Source of the DNA: Heterotrichella gracilis
Lineage: Eukaryota > Sar > Xanthophyceae > Tribonematales > Xanthonemataceae
Direction of reading: 5' to 3'
NCBI GenBank assembly: GCA_032358255.1
Contig: JAULBX010032257.1
Coordinates: forward strand, 98,942 to 162,941
DNA: 64,000 bases
Part shown: positions 45,101 through 55,770 of the stretch, in pieces
Numbering within the stretch: the stretch's first letter is position 1
Layout of the letters: each line of letters begins with the position of its first letter
The notes under the pieces: model-generated
The model's database searches: none
What the model saw: only the letters and a program-made list of their open reading frames with translations
What the model was told of the DNA's origin: nothing
Translations under genes and position numbers: made by a program

Positions 45101-47440
45101 TCAAAGGCGTTCTTGGACTCCTTGAGATGCCTGGGGTGAGTGCAGTGAGGGTGGTTTTCTTGTTGGTCTAACTTTGGGTGAGGGGGAGTGTTCTTTGGTA
45201 TCTTTTGGTGCATAGGTTGGGAGGTGCAACGGGTTTTTGGATATGACATACGCCCATATGTGTGCCCGATGCAGATAGTGTGAATCGTGTTCGTGGTGTC
45301 AAATGCATTCTTGGACTCCTTGAGATGCCTGGGAAGATGGGGTATGCGGCAATGGGTGGCGCATATTGGCGCAGCTCCTGCCATGTGCATGCTTCCCCAC
45401 TCCACGCATCAGATGAGCATTTGTGCGCGCCGCCATGTACAGCGCCAACAAACGCCACAATGACAATATTTCAAGCTTTACTGCCATTTTCAGACTCTGG
45501 CGCAACTTCTTCCTAATCCCCACCTGACGGCTACGCTGGCCACCAGGGATGAGTCCAGTCCCCCAGACAGCAGGATCCCCAGGGGCACGTCAGACATCAG
45601 TCGCTTGACGGTGGCGTCGATGAAGGATTGCTGCAAGGTAAGGGATAGGCGTGGGGGTGGGCGGTTGCACAAAGCTGGTGGGCACAGCACTGGTTGAGCT
45701 CATGCAATCCAATCCAGTGCATAAGGGTTTAAGCTTTAGGGTATAGGGTTTAGGTGCTTCACGGTGGCGTCAATGAATGCTGCAGGGAAGGAGGCATCTC
45801 AGTGCAATGGCATCAGCAAGGTGCAACATTCAATGTGATCCAGTGGAACGGGATGCCCACCAACTTCAAGCAACTGAGCACATGCAACCCTCATGCTTGT
45901 GGCATCACCAGCGCGACGTTGAGCTGTTGTGCTCGACAGCGTGCAGTACAACCAGAGCCGCAAGGGGGGTGGTGCAACTTACCCTGAGGTGTGGGAAGTC
46001 CACCGGCGTGTTTGGAATGACGTCGATGTCGATCCACGAGGGCTTGAACCACCGCTCAACCTTGCCGGTGCTGCTGCGGTACACGTGGCCCTGCGATGTA
46101 AAGCCGGGGGTAAGGGCATTGGTCAAGGTCAATGGTTATGGGGCATGGCCAAAATTATGGGGTACTGAGGTCCACATCCTTTACTTCTATGGCGCAACTG
46201 CATGCATTCAACGGTGGCGGTGCGGCTTGCAGGCACAAGCGGTACCCCGCGGCCCTGATGGGGGGTTGGGGGTAGGGCGGGAGTTGGGGCGGAAGGCGGT
46301 CAGGCCATGCAGTGCGCTTTTCAAAAACCGAATAGGGTGCCAGCAGCATGCGGCGGCACATATGGCCATGCGGCAGGGGTTGATGGGGGTGCGGGGTCGG
46401 TGCATGGCATGCACCCTATCATGCAGCAGACACAATGGGGGACAATGAGGTCCAGTGTCCATTCGCATACATCGCAACTGCATCTATCTGGTTTTTGCTG
46501 TGTGTCATGACGGTACCTGCCTGTTGCAATGGCCTGCGCCACCCCAGTCATGGCATGCATGTGCACCCCCCAGTTGCATGCATGTGCTTTCATCTGTGCA
46601 TGCACCCTGCTGGCATTTGGGCAAGGGGTGTGGTGCTGGTGCAAGTGAATCACCGGGGGGAACAGGTCGAACGACACGCAGTTGTCCTGCAGGGCCTTCA
46701 TCTCCGATGCAAACCACATTGAGCCATCAGCGCCCTTGCCCCAGTACAGCGAGCAGATGCCGATGGGGTCCCTGGCTGCAAAGAACTCGCCCGTCCTCTC
46801 GTCCACCACCACGCACGCGAAGATGCCATCCAGGTGGTTCCACAGGTCGTTGGTGTGGCCGTACTTGTCGTACAGGTAACCCACAATGGAGGAGTCAGAG
46901 TGGGATGGGATGTCCACTCCAGCCAGGAGGGTGTCCCGGACTTCCTGGTGGTTGTAGATCTCGCTGTTCCTGTGGTTGGGTTACGCAAAAGGGTGATAGT
47001 GGGCGTGGTTGGAAGGCAATGCATGGGAGGAAGCCAGCATTTGACGAAGGACACCGTGACCACTGTGAAGGCACGTGGTGGTCATGAGCTTGGATGGTGC
47101 GTTCAAAACTTACAATGCCCACGCAATGTTGCCGTCGGGCTTCTCGATGACGAAGGGTTGCCTGCACATTGAAGCGTAGGTTAGTTCCCAGCCATACAGG
47201 GCTCGCTTCTGAGGTTCTTTCGTAGCTAGGTGCCCAAGAAAGGTGCACGTACTTCCCGGAATCGGACGGGTCCACAATCTGGAGCCGTTCGAAAGCCAGG
47301 AACGACTTCCCATCGGTGCTCTCCCACACAGCGCTTGAGTCTGGCCCTCTGTGCCTAAGGAGCGTGCTGGCCCTCACAACCTTGCGCCTGTTGGTCAGTG
47401 GATCGCCCACTAGGCCAAGGGCGGCGAGGATGCCACACAT
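42192..47440 (-). CDS. ASNS: Asparagine synthetase (glutamine-hydrolysing)
   Basis: Makes asparagine from aspartate, glutamine and ATP. Ten exons in gene order: 47440-47253, 47161-47114, 46969-46654, 46090-45983, 45630-45524, 45130-44926, 44541-44396, 44019-43869, 43244-43065 and 42506-42192. They give 1764 bases in phase, 587 residues, the normal length. The protein starts MCGILA, so the catalytic Cys2 of the glutaminase domain is present, followed by RHRGPDSS and LNSEIYNH. LNGEIYNH is usual; here the Gly is Ser. The synthetase domain has the PP-loop SGGLDSS (residues 242-248), [21 protein letters not shown] and [11 protein letters not shown]. The C-terminus ends ANGVAH. It lies near a nitrite-type transporter gene, but the distance (about 17 kb, with other genes between) gives no evidence of a nitrogen cluster. 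This gene has the densest set of exon echoes in the window. Confidence 0.96.
42566..45790 (-). repeat. About twelve exon-edge echoes in ASNS introns
   Basis: Copies at about 42566-42612 and 42657-42711 (start of the last exon); 42835-42892 and 42953-43003 (end of exon 9 with donor); 43374-43430, 43578-43633 and 43750-43775 (start of exon 9); 44115-44160 (start of exon 8); 44600-44635 (start of exon 7); 44684-44735 and 44802-44862 (end of exon 6 with donor); 45282-45345 (start of exon 6); 45757-45790 (start of exon 5). In the intron 42507-43064 acceptor-side echoes sit next to the downstream exon and donor-side echoes next to the upstream exon, as serial tandem duplication across each boundary predicts. 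Confidence 0.85.
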
Positions 47441-48367
47441 GCCTGCGAACTCTCACCCAAACGCACGCCAAAACAGGGGTCAGGTCACCATACAAAGCGG
47501 CTGTAGCCAGGAAAGAGGTGTTGAATATGTTAACAAGCGCAGCGTGCAGGGCTAATTGCTGTGCTTTGACAGCGTTTTCAGCTAGGATAAACATAAACAG
47601 TGTCGGATACGTGCAGTGGCCAGGTGCAGGGCACTGTGGAAGTGGCCAGCTGATCCAAGGATTTGGATCATCCAAGCTAGACTGATTACATTCTTGGTGC
47701 CCTGCCACAAGGTTGAACCCCCTATCACAGGGTGATAGCAAGGCTGATGTCTGGAGGCCGTGCGTCCCTACTTTGTCAAGCTTTGCACTTCAGAGTCTGC
47801 AATGGTTATGAGAGCAACCAGCTGGCGGATTGGGTTCCCAGGAGGAGGATGATCTACCCACACTCACAACAGCAGATTCAAAGGGACAACTGCCAGTGGC
47901 AGGTTGCACAGCACAGGCTGATGGCACGATGAGCAGCGATACGCCCTCAATCAGGAGTATCACAGTGATAGAATGTCAGTGACATAAATTGCCTTTTTAC
48001 AAAAAATAAATTGATACTTGTTGTACAATGTTTGTAAGCAGCTGGCTGATGACGCTGCAAAAAAGAGGGAGGCGACACCAGATTCACTTGCTAGTGCTGA
48101 ACGTTTGACATAGGCGTCAACTGGTGTGTTAGAACGGCAACAATAGCTGGCCCTTTTGCCAGTGCTATCAATACAGGTCAAAAAGGTGCCCTCTACAATT
48201 AATAGTGGATGTTAATCAGTCACTCCAGACAGCATTGTACTTTTGGTGTGTTCTATGACTAAGGTTGAAAGCTTTTTGCTGGAAGCGCCGCACTGTAACA
48301 TCCAGTGCGCCTCCACGGCCCCGCAAACTAATTTTATTCTCCTCAGATGTAGCTGTGGCTGGGATTG
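47441..48367. other. Spacer upstream of ASNS
   Basis: Promoter/leader region of ASNS and sequence beyond the ZC3H11-like 3' UTR. No gene supported. Confidence 0.4.
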
Positions 48368-48383
48368 CAAGTAGCGCATTCAG

Positions 48384-48568
48384 CCGTACTCCTCCCCCCG
48401 GGTGTGTTGGCCCTACAAACCTCCCCCGGTGAGTTGGCCCTTAAACCTTCCCCCCAACTGTGCTGGCCCACCTTCCCCCCGGCTGCGTTGGCCCCACTCC
48501 TTCCCCCCGGTATGTGTAGGTCCCATTCCTCCCCCCGGGGTGTGTTGGCCCTACTCCTGTCCCTCAGG
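48384..48568. repeat. GC-rich minisatellite, about six units of 26-29 bases
   Basis: Imperfect tandem units with the core TCCCCCCGG..TGTGTTGGCCC recur from 48384 to 48568, ending 14 bases before the stop codon of the ZC3H11-like gene, so they lie in its 3' UTR. Confidence 0.85.
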
Positions 48569-48581
48569 GGAGGGTTGTGTA

Positions 48582-51500
48582 CTACCCCTCCTCCTCCTCC
48601 AGGTCCTCTAGATCCTCCAGCTCCTCGTCATCCAGCACCTCGTCATCCTCCAGCTCAACCTCCTCATCATCAAACAGCTCCTCATCATCAAACACCACGT
48701 CGCCGCCCACCTCGTCGTCATCCAACAACTCCTCCTCGTCCAGCAGCTCATCATCATCAAACTCCTCGTCCACAAGGCCCGCCTGGTCGTCTCCAGCTTC
48801 CACCGCGTCGCCACCCGCCTCCCCTGCCGGTTCGGTGGCATGGGTGCCATTGGTGGCTTCGCTGGGCTTGGGTGTCTGCTGTGTGGGCGCACTCTTGGCC
48901 TGTGGGAGCAATAACAGCGATTGTCAGCAGCATGCCAAGGAGGTGAAAGTAAAATGCATATATGTCATGAACCACAACCATGCATTTTCGCCCTTCTCCC
49001 CTGGCAAGTTGAGGAGAAATGTGCAGCTTGCAGTGTGGGGTTTTCAACACACACGAGGGAAAACAATGACAGCTGGCCACCCCCCTGATGACGCATGCCC
49101 TGCATGCAGCAACCAGCCTTAGCTCACCTCTGCAGCCGCTTGTTGTTTGGTGTCTCCTGTTGCAGAGATTTGCGTGCTGGGTGTGCCGGCCGCCGCAGCT
49201 GCCTTAACTGGCCTGGCGGCGGGAGCCGCTGTTGCAACCACCACACGCTGCCGCTTCACCGCAGGCTCCGCATCTGGCTCAAGAGCATCGGGCTGGCTCT
49301 CGGAACCAGACTGCTGCGATGCGCGCTTGGCTGCCTTCTCCTGCAAGTAGCACAGAACTGGCGTCAGCCACTCGCCGCAGGAGTCATCATGACCAGGCTA
49401 TGCCTATGTGTGGATTACAAGCGTGCCCGGTAGGATGCAGGCGCCAACCAATGGTAACACACCATGCACTCTGTCCTTCATGGGCCGCTGCCGCGCCTGT
49501 GCACGATGTTGGCGCACCACGCAGAGCAAGGTCTGCATACCGATACAGCGGTGCGCATGCATGCATGGTGATCTGCCAGGCAAGCAGCACAGGCATTGGC
49601 GGACACATGCAGGAGCCTGCATGCGTCTTGACGGCGCAAGCCCCCAAGGCACACTCCCACAACAGGGTGGCATTTGGTAGCACAGGTCTTCAAAGCAGGG
49701 ATGCTATGCATGCCCATGCGCACCTTGCGGATCTCCTCCAAGGACTTGGGTGCCTTGGGCGGCGATGATGCCTGCGCAGGGGTGGGGGCTACACGCTTCC
49801 TGCTCCCACCCTCCAGCGCCCTGTCAAGGTTGGGCCCAGGTTGACTGCCTGCCAGCGCCCTATCCAACCCAGGCACCTGCCTGCTACCTCCCATCCCCCT
49901 GTCAAAGCTGGCCGCTGATTGACCACTAGACAGCGCCTTATCCAGCCCCGCAGGGGGCCTGCTGCCCCCCAGCGGCCAGTCGAGAACCGGCACAGGCTGT
50001 ACGGTTGGCGGCGCCCTGTCTGGCCCTGGGGGCGGCCTGCTGCCCCCCAGCGGCCTGTCCCACGCCCCGCTGTGCCTCGCGTCCGCCTGCAGCGGCCTGT
50101 CCAAGCCTGGGTGCTGGGCCCTGCCGCCGGCGTGCAGCGGCCTCTCCAATGCCAAGTTACGCCGGTCGTAAGGCTGCTGCTGCTGCGCCCTCTCAGGGTA
50201 GGGCTGGTGCCTGCTGCCCTGCTGCGGTTGTCGCTCCATCTCAGAGCTGGGGCGGGGCACCGCCACTGATTGGACCTGCGGGCCTGGGCGAATGTGCGGC
50301 GCTTGGGCGGGCCTGGTGGCCACCCGCCGCCCCGGCTTCTGTGCATCGCGTGGCGCCCGTGGTGAGTCGGAGGGTACTGACCCTGACCGCGCGGCCACCA
50401 CAGCAGCGCCCGGTGCCCTGGCGAGCGCTCCTTGGTGGCTGGCGTGTGCTGAATGTGGGCGTGACTCCTGTGGGTTTCAACAGAAAGTGTGTATCAGGAT
50501 GGGTCCATGGTGGCAAGGCGAGTTGCAAGCCCTGCTGCAGAAATTGATGCAACTTTACCCAAACTAGGTATAAAAAAAGCAAGTTTTTTAGTTGTTTGCC
50601 CAGCCCCTCACCTCTACAGCTCCCCAAGTCGACTGTTCCCGTGAAACAGTTTCAACCAGGGCCCTCAAGAAAGTGCCTCGGCCGCCCAGCCCCCGAGGGG
50701 CGCGCACAGCCTCCGCACTGCCCTCAGACGCGTCTGGTTGTGAAGTCCTTGCACCCTGCACCACGCGGCCCAAGTGAGACACGTTCACCATGCCGCCACA
50801 ACACTAGGATAACCCATTATTTCCAGTAGCCTTAAGCAACCAGCATAGACCAGGGTGTCCCTGTGGTGTGCCAACATTTACCTGCTTGTTCCCTAGCCGT
50901 TCAAGCACAGACTTGCGGACAGCCACCTCCTCCAGAACCGCGGGCTCCCTGCCCCTCACCGCCGGACGCGCCGCTTGATCTGTGCTGCTGGGAGCACCGC
51001 GCCTGGCACCCGCCCTCACAGGGCTGACCGCGCGTGCGCCCACCTCCCTCGCCTGCTGCTGAGGCGCCCTGGCCCTGGTGGGCGCAGCTGGCTGTGTGCG
51101 GAGGTGTTGCTGCGCAGGGGCTGGCTCCTGCTGGCGGAGAGGTTGTTGGAGCTCTTGCCGTGGCGCTGGTGGCCGGGGTTGCTGGGCTGCTTGTGGCACT
51201 GCCTGTTGGAAGAACGCAGCTGGCGGTTGTGATGCAGCCACCCCGGCTGGTTGCCCCGGTGCGTCTCCGAAGTTGACCAGTAGTGCATCACGGGCCGCGC
51301 TCTGCAGCAAAGCAGTTACCCTCGTAAAATAACTAGCGGCAAACGTTATCAGCGTGTGAAGGCGCACTCACATGGAAACTTTACCAGGGTGTCAACAAGG
51401 GGGTGGAATGACTGACAACCTGTTTTGTTGTTGCTCAGCTACTTACCGGCAGCGAGTGTGAGAACATGCACTGGTCTCCAAACTTGCAGGTGCCCGTCGG

Positions 51501-51817
51501 GCCAAACAAGTACTTGCAGGGCACAGTATTGTGCATTGGCTGTCGGAATGCTGGCCACGCTGCACTCCCCTGCTTTGCCTGCAAGGGAAAGTGGAATGTG
51601 GGCTTTAGAACAAGAAAGAGGACGCCTCTTTCCCACAAGGTGGCATAACAAAAGGTTGGATAGGGTCTCAGCGTGTCTCAACAGAAGCTGAGCAACCACA
51701 CAAGAGCAAGCTCAAGGCACTTACTGGGTCGTGCTTGAAGGGACAGTGCTCCCCATTGAAGCATCTTCCTTGCAGGAAATACGTACAGTCGACACTCTTC
51801 CGCAGATCCACGTCCAT
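48582..51817 (-). CDS. CCCH zinc-finger protein, ZC3H11-like
   Basis: Likely nuclear mRNA metabolism/export protein (ZC3H11A works with TREX in animals; plants have homologues). Exons in gene order: 51817-51725, 51578-51447, 51301-50882, 50755-50612, 50467-49724, 49340-49128 and 48899-48582, giving 2064 bases in phase, about 687 residues; exon 4 may start slightly earlier, at 50803. Two CCCH fingers lie at the N-terminus: CTYFLQGRCFNGEHCPFKH and CKYLFGPTGTCKFGDQC followed by MFSH. A Gln/Pro/Ala/Arg-rich middle follows. Exon 5 holds about ten degenerate repeats built on LDRPLGGSRPPPG. Then comes PKSLEEIRK joined to EKAAKRA, matching the ZC3H11 'SLEEI..EKA' motif. The C-terminus is almost wholly acidic (about 60 Asp/Glu-rich residues). 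No exon echoes noticed. Confidence 0.85.
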
Positions 51818-53093
51818 CGTTGCAAGCTGAAGTGAGGTTGTCTGCAGCTGGTGCAGTTGAAAGCTTTCTTGTGTTAGGGGAGGTATACAATCAGCCTGTG
51901 GTTGCACCAAAGCTGCAAACAGGAGGCCAAGAAAACCTACCTCTGTCACTCCATAAGCAAGCCAACACTCTGCGGGATGGCAACTCACGTAAAGCCTCTG
52001 TCACGTTCCAGGTGCATGGGCTTGTGGCCCACGCTAGAGGTGTCGAAACATGTTGCAGGAGCCCACAAGCAAAGGGGCACTGCTAGGGCGGTTTCAACGA
52101 ATGGGGCAACAGAGAAAGAGTGGAACTGTGTACGCTGGTGCGGACACAGCGCTGATAAAAAGAGGAATAGTGTGAACGTTCACAACGACGGCTCTGCACA
52201 AAACAAACCTCAGCAAACCCGGAAGAAGCAAACGAAAGTATCGGCACAGGAAAACTGACCCCCCGCCTAAACGCATGCAAATTGGGTGCGGTATAAACAA
52301 GCGGAAGACAGCAACGACTACAACCCCGTGTGATCCTAGAAACCGAGTGATATGCAACCATCGTGAACGCAATACAAAACACTGCAAACAGTGCCCAACA
52401 CAAATGCAACGCTGATGACCCCCTACACTGCTATCGCGCCGGGTGCAACATTAACCAGTAAATGCAAGAAAAAAGGAGCAGCGGCCTTTGTTTCCTTGGC
52501 TTAACTCATCAAGAACGCATACACACGCCGGCAAGTGCCAACCACACGCATGACCGTCCAACGACACAAAGGGTGCTACCTCGTTCCGCGCGATGAATGC
52601 ATGAGGAAAAGTAGAAGACGTGAGTGCTACATCCCTACCATAAATTCTGCAACGTCTTCAAGGGACGTTCACGTGAGTTTTGAATGGCAAAGAGAGCCTG
52701 ATCCCTTGCCCCTTTATCCATCGTGGGCAAAAGGCTACGAGCAGCCCCGCCTTTGGTCCCACCTGGTGGACGGCGGGCTGCGGAGTGGCCCGGCCACATC
52801 AAGGCTGCAGTTAAAGGCTGCTGAAGCGAGCTGTGTAGGAGAGACTCCGCAGGACTAGAGACTAGCAATTGCATGCACCTACTACTGCTGTGATAGCCAG
52901 CGCTGACAGCGCCCAATGCTTCTTTCACCATATGATGCATGCATGGCTGCCCACCCATCACTGCCTGACACTTCTTTCTGAGCGAAACTCCTATACCAAC
53001 GGACTTGCAACCCGTTCTCAAGTATATTATAAAGGTGCTTCGGGGCTCTAGACCCCTTGCACGCCGTTGGCCTCAGCAAGTGCCTCAGCAAGG
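51818..53093. other. Divergent intergenic region
   Basis: About 1.3 kb shared by the divergent starts of the ZC3H11-like gene (-) and uL3m (+), so probably both promoters. No coding support, and no clear TATA box close to either start. Confidence 0.5.
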
Positions 53094-54717
53094 ATGGCTA
53101 GGCCAGGCATGAAGTTGCCTGTCTTGCTCACCTCCTTTGTGCGTACAATCGGCCAAGTTCAGACGCAAGCCACCCTCAGCACGTCGTCTGGTTGCATGTG
53201 GAACGCCTCCAGAGGCATTGCAGATGCTGCTTTCGCTGAAGAGGACAGCAGCTTTGGGACCCAGCCTGAGCAGAGCTTGCTGGCTCGAGGCAAGTGGCGC
53301 ACGGGTGCCATAGCAGTCAAGGCGGGGATGACACAAGACTGGGACCAGTGGGGTGTCAGAGTGCCCGTGACGGTTCTGTGGATCGACAACTGCCAGGTAC
53401 ACTCCAGGTGCCGTACCAGCTCATGCCAACCACTGAACAGCTCACCTATGGAAACTGACAGGAGTGGAAGTGGTGGGCTTCTCTCTAGGCCGCTACCTTG
53501 TCTTTCGTTATCAACTGTGCAGCCATCCAGGTTACTAGGAAACTGCGACCCGTGCAAAACACGGAGGATTCCCGTTCTTTGGCGCTATAATTCTGAATGA
53601 CGTCCAGTAGGTGACCAACACTCACTGTTGCCCACCCGTGAGCAGGTGGTGCAAGTGAAGACGGAGGACAACGAGGGCTACACCGCCCTCCAGCTGGGTT
53701 GCGGGGCCAAGCGGGAAAAGAACGTGAACGGCAGCCTGGTGGGCCACTTCCATGCGGCTGGAGTGGACGTGAAGCGGAAGGTGGCTGAGTTCCGCGTGAG
53801 CGAGGACGCCACTCTGCCGGTTGGGACACCTATTACTGCTGCACACTTTGTGGCGGGGCAGTATGTGGACATCGCTGGTACCACTATCGGTAGGTGCCAG
53901 GGAGTGCCCTGCCTTGTGCTTCAATGAACAGCTGGATCTCATTAACCCTGACTTCCAACACACACCTTACACGTCACTGGCCAGCTGGATGCACCACCGT
54001 TTTTCTCCCCTGTATTGCACCCCTGCAGCTGCGTCACACCACCCACCTTACCCCACTTGCAGGCAAGGGCTTCCAAGGGGTGATGAAGCGGTGGGGGTTC
54101 AAGGGAGGAAACGCCTCCCATGGTGCCTCCCTGTCCCATCGAGCGGCCGGGTCCACCGGGGCCTGCCAGGACCCAGGCAAGGTTTGGCCTGGCAAGAAAA
54201 TGGCGGGGCGCATGGGCGGCGTGCGACGAACAGTGATGAGCGTCTTGGTGCACAAGGTGAGGCTGGAAGCAGTGGGTGGCTTAGGGTTGGGCCTAACCCT
54301 GAACACTAGTTACCAAGGATGAGTAAGGGTCCATGAAACTTTTCATGTTTTTAAAATGGTGTAACGCCTTCCAGGCAGAGCCGGTTGGTGCTGCCGCTCT
54401 CCGCTGCAAATTGCACACACAGCACCATTGGGCGCACGCAGTGCACCCCTGACACACCACCACTCAGGGCACCTCCTCAAGCCCCACACCAACCCCCACC
54501 TCCCCACCAACCTCAGGTCGACCCGGAGCGCAACCTGGTGTGGGTGCGCGGCCAGGTGCCGGGCCACAAGGGCAACTTTGTGTATGTGCGGGACGCGGTG
54601 CTTAAGCCCTTTGACAAGCAGCCGCCGCGGCCCTACCCCACGTGGATCGGGGAGCAGCCCACAGAGATCACGGTGGCGCCCCCCGGCGGCGCAGATCCCT
54701 TTGAGTACAAGGAGTGA
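53094..54717 (+). CDS. Ribosomal protein uL3, organellar (probably mitochondrial)
   Basis: Core protein of the large subunit near the peptidyl-transferase centre. Exons 53094-53396, 53646-53889, 54063-54256 and 54517-54717 join in phase to 942 bases, 313 residues. The N-terminus ([20 protein letters not shown]) is basic, hydroxylated and lacks acidic residues, as in mitochondrial presequences. The mature part starts with [14 protein letters not shown] and has the bacterial-type uL3 loop [16 protein letters not shown], then [13 protein letters not shown] and KKMAGRMGG. The C-terminal strand contains [18 protein letters not shown]. The bacterial-type sequence excludes cytosolic RPL3. A plastid location is possible but the presequence favours mitochondria. 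A TGTAA at 55236-55240 is the nearest candidate polyadenylation signal. No exon echoes noticed. Confidence 0.93.
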
Positions 54718-55770
54718 TGGTTGTGACGATCGCTGGGGGTGCAACCTGATGTATGCGCAAAGGGCATGAAACGGCTGTGTTGATGAGGGGCAAGGGTTGC
54801 CATACTGCCTGTTTAAACACATTTGTATGCAACGTTGGTGTATGAGAGGTTCTTGGGCTTGGCCAAAGGGTGAGTTTGGTTTTGGGTTGTGTGCATGAGG
54901 GGAAGGTGCATGGCCCTGCCATGTGGAGCATGAGGGAGGGACATGTCCAGCTGAAGATGATAGGGAGGAGGGTGTGGGTAATTGGGCCGGGCGGGCAGTT
55001 TGGCCAGGTGGTTCTTTGGTGGTGTGTGACTGGGGCAACATGGGGCAGGCAGCGTTGGTATGTTGGTGGTATCAGGATTGGTGGTGGCTGCAGCTGGCAT
55101 ATTTGGTTAAACTTCCGTCCGCAAATGGTTTGTTGTACTGTTTGTGGTATGCAATTAGTGCCTGATGTAGCTTGAAAGGCTGGATTTTAGTTGAGGGACA
55201 GGGCTAGTTGCTGCAGTCAAGAAAGCTTTGTACACTGTAACATCAACTTCCAATTGAAGTGCTTTCTGAAGTGCTTTCTGAATGCCGGCATGCCACCCTA
55301 TTGATAGTCCGATTCGGACCTCTGAGTCAGGCTGTGCACATGTATATTCATGCTGCCAGCTGGTGTGCACTGCCAGAACCTGATCAGGCCATGGCGGCCA
55401 CGCGTTGCAGCAAGTCTTGGGTCTTTGCTCAGCGTTGAGCATTGTTTTTGCTGCACAATCTGATTGTACACTTGCCAACGTGGTCGATCACCCATCGCCA
55501 TGCCATGCGCATAATTGAAAAGGCATGATTAAAAAAGTACTGCGCAATATGCAATACTGTATATTAAAGAATCAAGAGCCTCCTCAAATGTGAATGCAAT
55601 TTGCTTAAGCACAATTGTGGTGTCTGGAGGTCCAGGACCTGGAGAGTATTTATTCCATTGCGCATATCCTTTGACCTCAAATCCCTTCATTTCTTACCCG
55701 GTTGTGAGAAATGGAGGGACTAATATGTCTGCCAAGCTGCTGTCACTGAGCCCCAGCCTGCGCTTGCAAA
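54718..55770. other. Convergent 3' spacer
   Basis: Lies between the stops of uL3m (+) and the membrane protein (-). TGTAA at 55236-55240. No gene supported. Confidence 0.5.

Noticed and set aside
23413-47440. Nitrogen-assimilation gene cluster (FNT transporter with asparagine synthetase)
   Set aside because: The genes are about 17 kb apart, with SMN and IleRS between them. No sign of co-regulation in the sequence.
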